Shown here one piece after another: positions 6,456 through 13,823 of a stretch of 15,627 bases of DNA. Position 1 is the first letter of the stretch. Every line of letters starts with the position of its first letter. The DNA comes from CAYGVT01 sp964353355. GTDB lineage: Archaea; Thermoplasmatota; DTKX01; GCA-020343715. Position numbers and translations under genes: made by a program. Location: NCBI GenBank assembly GCA_964353355.1, contig CAYGVT010000081.1, positions 1-15,627 of the forward strand, read 5' to 3'. The notes beneath the pieces are model-generated. The model worked only from the letters and a program-made list of their open reading frames with translations, did no database searches and was not told the origin of the DNA.

Positions 6456-8441
6456 TTGTTCGAGTTCGAGATGCTCGAGAGGGACTGCACGGGGCGCGTG
6501 GGGAGGCTGCACACGCCGCACGGCACCGTCGAGACGCCCGCGCTCCTGCCCGTCGTCAACCCCCACCGGGTCACCATCCCGCCCAAGGAGATGGCGGAGC
6601 GGTTCCACGTGCGCATGCTCATCACCAACGCCTACATCCTCATGCGCGACGCGCACCTGCGGGAGCGGGCCCTCAAGGAGGGAGTGCACGCGCTGCTCGG
6701 CTTCCCGCACGCGGTCATGACCGACTCGGGCACCTTCCAGGGCCACGTTTACGGCAACGTGGCCACTACCAACGCGGAGGTCGTGGCCTACCAGCGCGAC
6801 ATCGGCGTGGACGTGGGCACCGCGCTCGACGTGTTCACCGAGCCCGAGTTCACGGAGGCCGCGGCCAAGGAGGCGATGGAGGAGACGCTGCGGCGCATCG
6901 AGGAGGCCGTCGGCCTGCGCGGCGGGATGGCCCTAGCCGCCACGGTGCAGGGGGGGCAGTACGTGAAGCTGCGCGAGGAGATGGCCGCGCGCCTCGCCGC
7001 CATGGACGCGCAGGTCCACCCCATCGGTGGGGTCGTGCCCCTGCTGGAGCAGTACAGGTACCGCGAGCTGGTGCGCGTGGTGCTGGCCGCGAAGCGGGGG
7101 CTCCCGCCAGGCCGGCCTGTCCACCTCTTCGGCGCGGGCCACCCGATGGTGCTTGCGCTCGCATCCCTGATGGGCTGCGACCTGTTCGATTCCGCGTCCT
7201 ACGCGAAGTACGCCGCGGACGGGCGCCTCATGTACACCGACGGCACGCGCGCCGTCGAGGACCTCGGCGCGAGCCCCTGCACGTGCCCAGTGTGCAGGCA
7301 GCACGACGGCCCCTCCCTCCGGGCGCTGCCGAGCGCGGAGCGCACGCGCCTGCTGGCCGAGCACAACCTCTGGGCGTGCCTGGACGAGATAAGGGCCGTC
7401 AAGGCCGCCATCCACGAGCAGACACTCTGGGACCTGGTCGACCGCAGGTGCCGCGCGCACCCCTACCTCTTCGAGGGCTACCGGGAGCTCTGCGCGCACG
7501 CGGGCGAGCTCGAGCCCTTCGAGTCGACCTCCAAGAGGTCGGCGATGCAGGTGACGGATTCGCTCTCCGTCCAGCGGCCCCTGGCCGTCCGCTACGCAAG
7601 GCGGGTGTTCTCGCGCTACCGCGCCCCCCCCATGCCGGTGTGCGTGGGCCTCGAGGGCGGCGTGCGGCCCTTCGCGCGCGGCCACGTGGGCACCATCGCC
7701 AAGGTGCGCGAGGTCGCGGACGCGCACTTCGTCGTGCAGTCCGTGCTCGGGCCCGTGCCCATCGAGCTCGACGAGATGTACCCCATCGCGCAGACGGTCG
7801 AGGCCGGGGAGTGGGACGAGGCCACGAGGCGGCGGGTGCTCACGCTCATGGAGCACCACTCGCACACGGCCAAGTACGGGCTGGCCGTCATGTGGGACGG
7901 GGAGCCCACGCTCGAGATGCTGAGGGGCATGTCCGAGCCCGCGGGCCCCCTGGACATCGACGGCCTGCGCGCCCGCGCGGTCGCGGACATGCAGTTCGGC
8001 GAGGGCGCGGCCGATGTGCTGCTTGCCGGGAAGGTCGAGCTGGTCACGTCACGGAAGACGGGCAAGATCCGGAACGTCATCTCGGACGGCGAGCACGTGC
8101 TGTCCATGCGCGCGCACGACGGGATGTACACCCTGAAGCTCGAGGGGGCGAGGAGGCTGCACGCCGCGTGGAAGGCACCGCGCGCGCGCGTCTCGATGAA
8201 GGAGGACGCGGTCCCCTTCGTCAAGGAGGGGAAGAACGCGTTCGCCAAGTTCGTGGCGGACATGGACGGCGAGCTGCGGCCCGGCGACGAGTGCCTCGTG
8301 GTCGGGCCGGGCGACGAGCTGATCGGCGTGGGCCGCGCCCTCATGAACAGGCGGGAGGTGCTGAGCTTCAAGCGAGGAGTGGCCACCAGGATGCGCGAGG
8401 GCATCGATGGAGGCAGCTCCGCGGACGCATCCGATGGATGA
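6456..8441 (+). CDS. tgtA: Archaeosine tRNA-guanine transglycosylase (TgtA) with PUA domain
   Basis: The enzyme exchanges guanine-15 in the D-arm of archaeal tRNAs for preQ0, the first tRNA-bound step to archaeosine. The 661-residue protein has the catalytic barrel with DSGTFQ (D90), HPIGGVVPLLE (188-198), HLFGAGHP (223-230) and DLFDSASY (242-249). Its zinc site is C275, C277, C280 and H303. A C2-type segment QFGEGAADVL lies at 513-522 and a C-terminal PUA RNA-binding domain at about 576-650. Compared with the roughly 580-residue Pyrococcus enzyme, extra sequence lies mainly around 385-405 and 450-510. The start is TTG at 6456. An in-frame TAG at 6441 excludes earlier starts, and the alternative ATG at 6471 would remove the conserved first strand FEFEML. 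A G-rich tract at 6443-6449 may bind the ribosome. Confidence 0.93.
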   Translation: MFEFEMLERDCTGRVGRLHTPHGTVETPALLPVVNPHRVTIPPKEMAERFHVRMLITNAYILMRDAHLRERALKEGVHALLGFPHAVMTDSGTFQGHVYGNVATTNAEVVAYQRDIGVDVGTALDVFTEPEFTEAAAKEAMEETLRRIEEAVGLRGGMALAATVQGGQYVKLREEMAARLAAMDAQVHPIGGVVPLLEQYRYRELVRVVLAAKRGLPPGRPVHLFGAGHPMVLALASLMGCDLFDSASYAKYAADGRLMYTDGTRAVEDLGASPCTCPVCRQHDGPSLRALPSAERTRLLAEHNLWACLDEIRAVKAAIHEQTLWDLVDRRCRAHPYLFEGYRELCAHAGELEPFESTSKRSAMQVTDSLSVQRPLAVRYARRVFSRYRAPPMPVCVGLEGGVRPFARGHVGTIAKVREVADAHFVVQSVLGPVPIELDEMYPIAQTVEAGEWDEATRRRVLTLMEHHSHTAKYGLAVMWDGEPTLEMLRGMSEPAGPLDIDGLRARAVADMQFGEGAADVLLAGKVELVTSRKTGKIRNVISDGEHVLSMRAHDGMYTLKLEGARRLHAAWKAPRARVSMKEDAVPFVKEGKNAFAKFVADMDGELRPGDECLVVGPGDELIGVGRALMNRREVLSFKRGVATRMREGIDGGSSADASDG

Positions 8442-8444
8442 GAT

Positions 8445-8458
8445 GGTCGGGACCGACC
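8445..8458 (+). terminator. Hairpin directly after tgtA
   Basis: GGTCGG-ga-CCGACC has perfect 6-base arms and begins four bases after the tgtA stop codon. Its position suits a 3'-end hairpin for the tyrS-tgtA transcript. No T-rich tract follows at once, so true termination is uncertain. Confidence 0.35.
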
Positions 8459-8515
8459 GCCATAGCAATCTTGATATCATCAGTCCAGGATAACAAAGGG
8501 ATTGGGGTGGCCTTC

Positions 8516-8989
8516 ATGCCCTCACTCGATTCCCCCCAGGATGATAGGCCTAAGGTGACCACGGACATCGCGGCAGCTCATCGCCAACTACGGCTCGGAG
8601 CCTCATTGATCGTCCCCGCGTGCATCCCTGCATTGTATATTGGTTATTTGCTTTTTAATATGGGGGATGGGGGGGTCTGCTTGGCAGTGGTTGTATTCAT
8701 GGGCGTGTTGCTCGCCTTGTGGGGTGTCGTCAAGGTCACCTCAAATAAGCGGATGGTGAAAGGGTTCCTGCTGATCACTCCCCTTCTGGGCGTTGAATTC
8801 GCTGTGACCCTCTATCTCATCTTGTTTTTTGGGGTTGACATCTACTTAACTGACCAGGTACCAACCATGCCAATAGTAGGATTCCTCTTCATACTCACGA
8901 CGATAATGGCCGTTTCCGGTGTCTTCCTCGTCATTCGGGCAGACGGACAATTGGCCAGGCTCGAAGGTGGACCTTCCCTTCCGCAATGA
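8516..8989 (+). CDS. Unidentified four-helix membrane protein, AT-richer than its neighbours
   Basis: I do not recognise the family. The 157-residue protein has a polar N-terminus of 27 residues (MPSLDSPQDDRPKVTTD...) and four hydrophobic helices at about 28-47, 53-73, 83-108 and 118-140. A short polar tail follows. No conserved catalytic motif is visible, only single cysteines at 36 and 55. The ATG at 8516 is preceded at 5 bases by GGGGTGG, a ribosome-binding-like tract. The in-frame extension far upstream is a frame shadow of tgtA. Wobble positions are much less GC-biased than in surrounding genes (for example 8636-8665), which suggests a fast-evolving or acquired gene. It lies 118 bases before the ABC transporter genes on the same strand and could be an accessory component, but the ABC pair has its own promoter. 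Confidence 0.7.
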   Translation: MPSLDSPQDDRPKVTTDIAAAHRQLRLGASLIVPACIPALYIGYLLFNMGDGGVCLAVVVFMGVLLALWGVVKVTSNKRMVKGFLLITPLLGVEFAVTLYLILFFGVDIYLTDQVPTMPIVGFLFILTTIMAVSGVFLVIRADGQLARLEGGPSLPQ

Positions 8990-9060
8990 GATGGTGGTCG
9001 AGGGATTACCCCCTCCCCGCATCGTCCATTGGCCTTGTGAAGATCACCGCCGCATGCGGT

Positions 9061-9074
9061 TCATTTTTATCCTT
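9061..9074 (+). promoter_or_regulatory. TATA-like promoter of the ABC transporter operon
   Basis: TCATTTTTATCCTT is the only AT-rich run in the 118-base gap. It lies about 40 bases before the ATG at 9108, predicting a leader of roughly 15 bases that contains the GTGGGG tract at 9099-9104. Confidence 0.5.
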
Positions 9075-9107
9075 CCGCCACTATACATCCCCTCACGAGT
9101 GGGGATC

Positions 9108-9782
9108 ATGTCTCTTATAGAGCTTAGGCAACTCGAGAAGGTCTACTCGACCGGTAAGATAGACTTCCAGGTCCTCAAGGGCATCGACCTCGACATAAAG
9201 GAGGGCGAGATAACCGCCTTCATGGGCCCCTCCGGGTGCGGCAAGTCCACCATGCTCAACATGATAACGGGCATCGACCGGCCCACGGGCGGCTCCGTGA
9301 CGGTCGGCAGCGAGAGGGTCGACACCATGAAGGAGGACGCCCTCGCAAGGTGGCGGGGGAGGAACATCGGCATCATCTTCCAGTTCTTCCAGCTTTTCCC
9401 GACGCTGACCGCGCTCGAGAACGCAATGCTCCCCATGGACTTCGCCAAGAGGGGCACGCTCGCGGAGAGGGCGGACATCGCCAGGCGCAACCTCGCCCTC
9501 GTCGGGCTCGGCGAGAAGGTGGGCAAGCTCCCCTCGGAGCTCTCCGGCGGCGAGCAGCAGCGCGTCGCGATCGCGCGCTCGCTCGCGAACGACCCCCGCA
9601 TAATCGTCGGCGACGAGCCGACGGGCAACCTCGACTCGAAGACGGAGGAGCGGATGTTCGACCTGCTCAAGGAGCTCAACGACCGGGGCAGGACCATCGT
9701 CTACGTGACCCATAGCCAAGCCCTCGCCAAGAAGGCGCAGCGCGTCATCCACATGCTCGACGGGAGGATCGTCGAGGGCTGA
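9108..9782 (+). CDS. ABC transporter ATP-binding protein, MacB/LolD type
   Basis: The 224-residue ATPase contains every motif in order: Walker A GPSGCGKST (40-48), Q-loop Q92 within FQFFQLFPTLTALEN, signature LSGGEQQRVAIARSLA (145-160), Walker B IIVGDEP (165-171) with NLDS as D-loop, and the switch histidine H202 in VTHSQ. The short length and the Q-loop wording are typical of the MacB/LolD/FtsE branch, which works with FtsX-type permeases. That branch drives extracytoplasmic events such as export, lipoprotein release or efflux and does not import solutes. The ATG at 9108 starts the conserved first strand. The permease gene begins 8 bases after the stop, so the two form an operon and one complex at the inner face of the membrane. 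Confidence 0.92.
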   Translation: MSLIELRQLEKVYSTGKIDFQVLKGIDLDIKEGEITAFMGPSGCGKSTMLNMITGIDRPTGGSVTVGSERVDTMKEDALARWRGRNIGIIFQFFQLFPTLTALENAMLPMDFAKRGTLAERADIARRNLALVGLGEKVGKLPSELSGGEQQRVAIARSLANDPRIIVGDEPTGNLDSKTEERMFDLLKELNDRGRTIVYVTHSQALAKKAQRVIHMLDGRIVEG

Positions 9783-9790
9783 GCGGGGGG

Positions 9791-12184
9791 ATGGGCGTGG
9801 TCTCCACCATCGTCAAGAAGTCCCTCCGGGACCTCTCCAAGCGGAAGGCGAGGACGTTCTTCACAGTCGCGACCGTCGCCCTGGGGGTTATGGGCATAGG
9901 GCTTTTCGCCATATTCCCGCTCGCGGACCAGGGTGCCGCCCGCGTGGTGGAGCAGCAGAGGCTGTACAACCTCCAGATGAGCGTCTCGGACGTTGTGCTC
10001 GACGAGACGGACCTGGAGGTCATCAGGGGCATCCAGAACGTCGAGTCCGTCGATGCCTCCACCGTCTACTTCACGAAGATGTACATCGGCGAGCGCATGA
10101 ACGGCGCGTTCCTGGTCGGCGTCCGCGACTATGAGGACCAGCGGGTCAACAGGGTGATCCTCGGCTCGGGCAGGGCGCCCGGGCCGTACGAGGTGCTCAC
10201 CCACTGGAGCAACTCCCTCAACGGGGTGTACGACGGGAAGGCGGGCGACGTGTTCAAGGTCATCGACCACACGGGCTCCAAGGTCGACCTCAGGATAACG
10301 GGCGTGGGGAGGAGCCTCGTCAACGCGAACGCCGTCTACATGGGCTACGCCGTGTTCTTCACCGACGTCGGGACGGTCAGGGCCATCAGCAACCTCTCCG
10401 GGTACAACCAGCTGTCCTTCACCCTCGCGAGGACGGACGACGCCTCGGTGAACGCGACGGTGGAGGCCGTCCGCGCGTGGATCTCGGCGCACACCTCCAC
10501 CGTCGCCTTCTCGGTCCTCCCGACGGTGCTGAAGGCGGGCGATTGGCCCGGGCGGGAGAGCCTCGAGACGCTCACGAGCATGTCGTGGATCCTGACCCTC
10601 CTCGCGCTGCTCTGCTCCGTGTTCCTCATATCGAACACGATGAACACGATGATCCTCGAGCAGCGCAGGGAGATCGCCCAGATGAAGGCCATCGGCGCGA
10701 CCCGGTCCCAGGTCCTCAGGTCGTTCCTCACTACGTCGCTCATCCTCGGGGGCGTTGGCGCGCTCGTGGGCGCGGTCCTGGGGATACCGATGGTGAACCT
10801 GATCATCCCGACGATGTGCAGGCCGTTCGGGTTCGTGCCCGGGTTCGCCGTGGACGCCCCGATAGTCGTGCTCAGCGTCCTCGTCGGCATCGGCATAGTC
10901 ATCGCCGCCTCGCTGCCCGCCATCCTCCGCTCGTCGAGGATGGGGGTCAGGGAGGGGCTCGAGGGCCAGGGCATCTCGACGGACTACGGGGCCGGCGCGC
11001 TCGACAGGCTCATGATGCGCGGCGCGGCCCTTCCCAGGGTGGTCCAGATGGGGCTGCGCAACATGGCCCGCAGGAAGGGGAGGAGCCTGGCGACCATCCT
11101 CCAGATCGCGCTCGCCGTGGGCGTGCTCCTGGGCCTGCCGGCCTTCGGCAACTCGGTGACGATGGCCGTCGCCGGCGTGTACGACGATTTCACGTGGGAC
11201 ATAAGGGTCGCTCCCCAGGCCCTTGGGGGCATCCCGCTCAACGAGAGCATGGCGGCGGTCCTCACGGCCACCGAGGGCGTCCGCTCGGCCGAGCCGTACA
11301 TCGAGACATCCGTCCAAATCCACAGCAGGACCGTGCCGCTGGAGGCGTACGTGTGGAACACGACCTCCTACAATCACGGGGATACTCTGCTGCGAGGGAG
11401 GTGGTTCACGAGCGACGACGAGCTGACCAAATCCCGCGTCATCATCGTCGGGGACCCCCTCACCAGGTTCGAGGGGCTGAGGCTCGGCGGGACGGTCTGT
11501 CTGATGACCGCCACGGGCCGCGAGGAGTTCACCATCGTCGGCATCGACAACGGGTTGACGAACAACGGACAGATGGCGTACGCCCCCTTCAGCACGATGC
11601 AGGACGTTCTCCGGCTCGATGACGGCGTGACTGGCTTCTACCTGAGGACCGACAGCGCCGACCATGCGGCCATCGACCGCACCTCGACGAGGGTGGCGGA
11701 CGGGATGATGAGCAGGGGCTACGTCGTCGACACGTCCATACTGTACGTGATGGAGAGGCGGCACCTGGCGCAGAACGACGTCGTCATCGACCTCATGTAC
11801 GGCGTGAGCCTCATGATCATCCTCATCAGCCTGATAGGGCTGATGAGCACGCTCACCATGAACATCCTGGACCGCACGAGGGAGGTCGGCATGATGCGGT
11901 GCCTCGGCTCGAGCGCCAGGGACATCCGCAACATGTTCAGCTCGGAAGGGGTCTTCATGTCGCTCGCGGGCTGGGCCATCGGGCTGCCCATGGGCCTCAT
12001 CATCGCGTACGTCTGTTGCGCGACCTTCGGCTCGCTGATGAATTTGCGGCTACCTCTGATCTTCCCACTGATCCTCATACCCGGGTCCCTGGTGATCGCG
12101 ATCCTGGGGACGATCATGATCATCCAGACGCCGCTCATGCGGGCCACGAGGTTGAGGCCAGGGGACGCCCTGAGGTACCAGTGA
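9791..12184 (+). CDS. Double-FtsX ABC transporter permease (MacB/LolC-like)
   Basis: The 797-residue permease consists of two tandem FtsX-type halves. Half 1 has a helix at about 24-45, an extracytoplasmic domain at 50-260 and three helices at about 264-284, 315-340 and 356-380. Half 2 repeats this with a helix at 434-455, an outside domain at 460-660 and helices at about 667-690, 720-745 and 757-779. The intracellular coupling segment appears in both halves: EQRREIAQMKAIGATRSQ (290-307) and DRTREVGMMRCLGSSARD (694-711). The outside domains look like MacB periplasmic core folds. It pairs with the ATPase immediately upstream. The transported or extracted molecule cannot be read from the sequence. 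A G-rich tract at 9784-9790 directly precedes the ATG. Confidence 0.9.
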   Translation: MGVVSTIVKKSLRDLSKRKARTFFTVATVALGVMGIGLFAIFPLADQGAARVVEQQRLYNLQMSVSDVVLDETDLEVIRGIQNVESVDASTVYFTKMYIGERMNGAFLVGVRDYEDQRVNRVILGSGRAPGPYEVLTHWSNSLNGVYDGKAGDVFKVIDHTGSKVDLRITGVGRSLVNANAVYMGYAVFFTDVGTVRAISNLSGYNQLSFTLARTDDASVNATVEAVRAWISAHTSTVAFSVLPTVLKAGDWPGRESLETLTSMSWILTLLALLCSVFLISNTMNTMILEQRREIAQMKAIGATRSQVLRSFLTTSLILGGVGALVGAVLGIPMVNLIIPTMCRPFGFVPGFAVDAPIVVLSVLVGIGIVIAASLPAILRSSRMGVREGLEGQGISTDYGAGALDRLMMRGAALPRVVQMGLRNMARRKGRSLATILQIALAVGVLLGLPAFGNSVTMAVAGVYDDFTWDIRVAPQALGGIPLNESMAAVLTATEGVRSAEPYIETSVQIHSRTVPLEAYVWNTTSYNHGDTLLRGRWFTSDDELTKSRVIIVGDPLTRFEGLRLGGTVCLMTATGREEFTIVGIDNGLTNNGQMAYAPFSTMQDVLRLDDGVTGFYLRTDSADHAAIDRTSTRVADGMMSRGYVVDTSILYVMERRHLAQNDVVIDLMYGVSLMIILISLIGLMSTLTMNILDRTREVGMMRCLGSSARDIRNMFSSEGVFMSLAGWAIGLPMGLIIAYVCCATFGSLMNLRLPLIFPLILIPGSLVIAILGTIMIIQTPLMRATRLRPGDALRYQ

Positions 12185-12298
12185 GGACCCGCGCCCGTGG
12201 ACCGACCGGGAACGATGCCCAGGGACCCGAGGCCTTCGTATCGTCCGCAGGCACCAAGGAAGGTCCATGGCAAACCATGTACCGATGGCGACAAACGG

Positions 12299-12312
12299 TA
12301 GTCCCGGGACTA
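12299..12312. repeat. 14-base perfect palindrome in a convergent gap
   Basis: TAGTCCCGGGACTA is fully self-complementary. It lies 8 bases beyond the enolase stop (12320, leftward) in the 135-base gap after the permease stop (12184). It may act as a 3'-end hairpin or a protein site. The rest of the gap shows no gene. Confidence 0.35.
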
Positions 12313-12319
12313 TGGCCGC

Positions 12320-13657
12320 CTACTTGTGGATGAACGCCTTGTACGCGCTCCTGAAGTCATCCTCAGGATACGTGGCCGCCTCACCGAGCTCCTCCTCGAT
12401 GCGCAGCAGCCGGTTGTACTTGGCCGTGCGCTCCCCGCGCGCGGGCGCGCCCGTCTTGATCTGCCCGCAGCACAGGCCCACCGCGAGGTCCGCGATGGTG
12501 GTGTCCTCGGTCTCGCCCGACCTGTGCGAGACCACGACGCCGTATCCGTTGCGGTAGCACAGCATGGCCGCGTCGATGCTCTCGGTGAGCGTCCCGACCT
12601 GGTTGACCTTGAGCAGGAGCGCGTTCGCGCATTTCCTCCGGAGGCCCTCCTCGATGCGCGGGACCTGGGTCACGAACAGGTCGTCGCCCACCAGCTGGAC
12701 CTTGCTCCCCAGGGCGCGCGTGAGCTCTGCCCACGCGTCCCAGTCGTCCTCTGCGAGCCCGTCCTCGATGGACGTGATGGGGTACTTCGCGCAGAGCCCG
12801 CGGTAGAGGTCCACCATCTCGCCCGCGGTGCGCGGCTTTCCCTCGACCGTGTAGGCGCGCTTCTCGGCGTCGTAGAACTCGGACGCCGCCGGGTCGAGCG
12901 CGATGCCCATCTGCTCGCGCAACGAGAGCCCGCAGCCCTCCATCGAATCGCATAGCGCGCCCAGGACATCGTCCAGCCTGTCGACGGGTCCCGAGAAGCC
13001 GCCCTCGTCGCCAACGTTCCTGACGAGCGGGCCGTACCTCTTGGACAGCACCCGCTTGAGGTTCTGGTAGGACTCGGCTATCCACCGCAGGCCCTCGCCG
13101 AAGCTTTCCGCGCCCACCGGGTGGAACATGAACTCCTGGAGCTCGAGCCCGCCCGCGCCGTGCTTGCCCGCGTTGAACACGTTGGACATGGGCACGGGCA
13201 TCGGGAACGACCTGGGCTTGACGGCCCTGCCGAAGGCGAGCCGGTGCATGTACCGGAAGAGGGGGGTCCCCTCCGCGTCCGCGGCCGCCTTGGCGACCGC
13301 GAGCGAGACCCCCAGGATGGCGTTCGCGCCCAGCCGGCCCTTGTTGTGCGTGCCGTCGAGCTCGACCATCTTCAAGTCGACCGCGCGCTGGTCGGCCGCG
13401 TCCATGCCGTGCAGCACGTGCGCGACCTCGCCGTTCACGTTGGCGATGGCCCCGTCCACGCTCATACCGAAGAAGCACGTGTCGTCCCCGTCTCGCAGCT
13501 CGAGCGCCTCGTGCGAGCCCGTGCTCGCGCCCGACGGGACGGCCGCGCGACCGAACGCTCCGCCCTCGAGGCGGGCGTCCACCTCGACGGTGGGGTTGCC
13601 GCGGGAGTCGAGCACCCATCTGGCATGCAGTGACCTGATGGCTGTCGGACCGGCCAT
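12320..13657 (-). CDS. eno: Enolase (phosphopyruvate hydratase)
   Basis: Enolase interconverts 2-phosphoglycerate and phosphoenolpyruvate in glycolysis and gluconeogenesis, in the cytoplasm. The 445-residue length is normal for the family. Key sites are visible: the mobile loop PSGASTG (41-47), H166 in NAGKHG, E175 in ELQEF, and GDEGGF with catalytic E218. The three magnesium ligands are D255 (ALDPAASEF), E298 (SIEDGLAEDDW) and D325 (LVGDDLF). Also present are catalytic K350 (LLKVNQVGTLTE), SHRSGETEDTTIADL (377-391) and K401 in GQIKTGAPARGER. The ATG at 13657 lies about 28 bases after a TATA-like box, suggesting a leaderless transcript. The gene stands alone between the ABC permease, which converges on it, and the upstream surface-protein gene on the same strand. 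Confidence 0.96.
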   Translation of the reverse strand: MAGPTAIRSLHARWVLDSRGNPTVEVDARLEGGAFGRAAVPSGASTGSHEALELRDGDDTCFFGMSVDGAIANVNGEVAHVLHGMDAADQRAVDLKMVELDGTHNKGRLGANAILGVSLAVAKAAADAEGTPLFRYMHRLAFGRAVKPRSFPMPVPMSNVFNAGKHGAGGLELQEFMFHPVGAESFGEGLRWIAESYQNLKRVLSKRYGPLVRNVGDEGGFSGPVDRLDDVLGALCDSMEGCGLSLREQMGIALDPAASEFYDAEKRAYTVEGKPRTAGEMVDLYRGLCAKYPITSIEDGLAEDDWDAWAELTRALGSKVQLVGDDLFVTQVPRIEEGLRRKCANALLLKVNQVGTLTESIDAAMLCYRNGYGVVVSHRSGETEDTTIADLAVGLCCGQIKTGAPARGERTAKYNRLLRIEEELGEAATYPEDDFRSAYKAFIHK

Positions 13658-13678
13658 GTCAGCGGGTAGTGGTCAGGG

Positions 13679-13693
13679 GGGAAATTATCCTTT
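13679..13693 (-). promoter_or_regulatory. TATA-like promoter of enolase
   Basis: Read leftward the sequence is CAAAGGATAATTTCC, the only AT-rich stretch in this intergenic region. Its centre is about 28 bases before the enolase ATG at 13657. Enolase can therefore be transcribed independently of the upstream surface-protein gene. Confidence 0.55.
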
Positions 13694-13712
13694 GGGTGTC
13701 TCCGCTCGGCCT

Positions 13713-13730
13713 GGGCACGGGTCCGTGCCC
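13713..13730 (-). terminator. Perfect 8-base-arm hairpin downstream of the surface-protein gene
   Basis: GGGCACGG-gt-CCGTGCCC has 8-base perfect arms and a 2-base loop. In the leftward direction it lies after the stop of the surface-protein gene (13824) and before the enolase promoter, the right place to separate the two transcripts. There is no T-tract. Confidence 0.4.
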
Positions 13731-13737
13731 TGCCCTG

Positions 13738-13764
13738 GCGACCGATGCGAGACCGGTCGGTCGC
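13738..13764 (-). repeat. Second inverted repeat in the same intergenic region
   Basis: GCGACCG (13738-13744) and CGGTCGC (13758-13764) are perfect 7-base arms around a 13-base loop that itself contains ACCGGT. With the neighbouring hairpin it makes a tandem structured 3' region for the surface-protein transcript. Confidence 0.3.
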
Positions 13765-13823
13765 GTACCGCGATGCGGTTCGACGGACGGCGATGCTGGA
13801 TTCCGGCCTGGGCGATGCCCCCC

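Noticed and set aside
6428..8515. 853-residue ORF covering tgtA in another frame
   Set aside because: The part overlapping tgtA is a shadow rich in Arg, Ala, Gly and His. Only the last 157 residues, from 8516, look like a real membrane protein.
8990..9107. Insertion sequence or attachment site beside the AT-rich gene
   Set aside because: No transposase, terminal inverted repeats or target duplication were seen on either side of 8516-8989.
9701..11764. 687-residue antisense ORF over the FtsX permease
   Set aside because: It is an antisense shadow: the sense frame shows a duplicated FtsX architecture, while the antisense translation is His/Asp/Arg-rich without a domain pattern.
12267..12557. 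Rightward small ORF beginning MANHVPMATNG
   Set aside because: Most of it lies antisense to the conserved end of enolase, and only a few codons fall in the intergenic gap.
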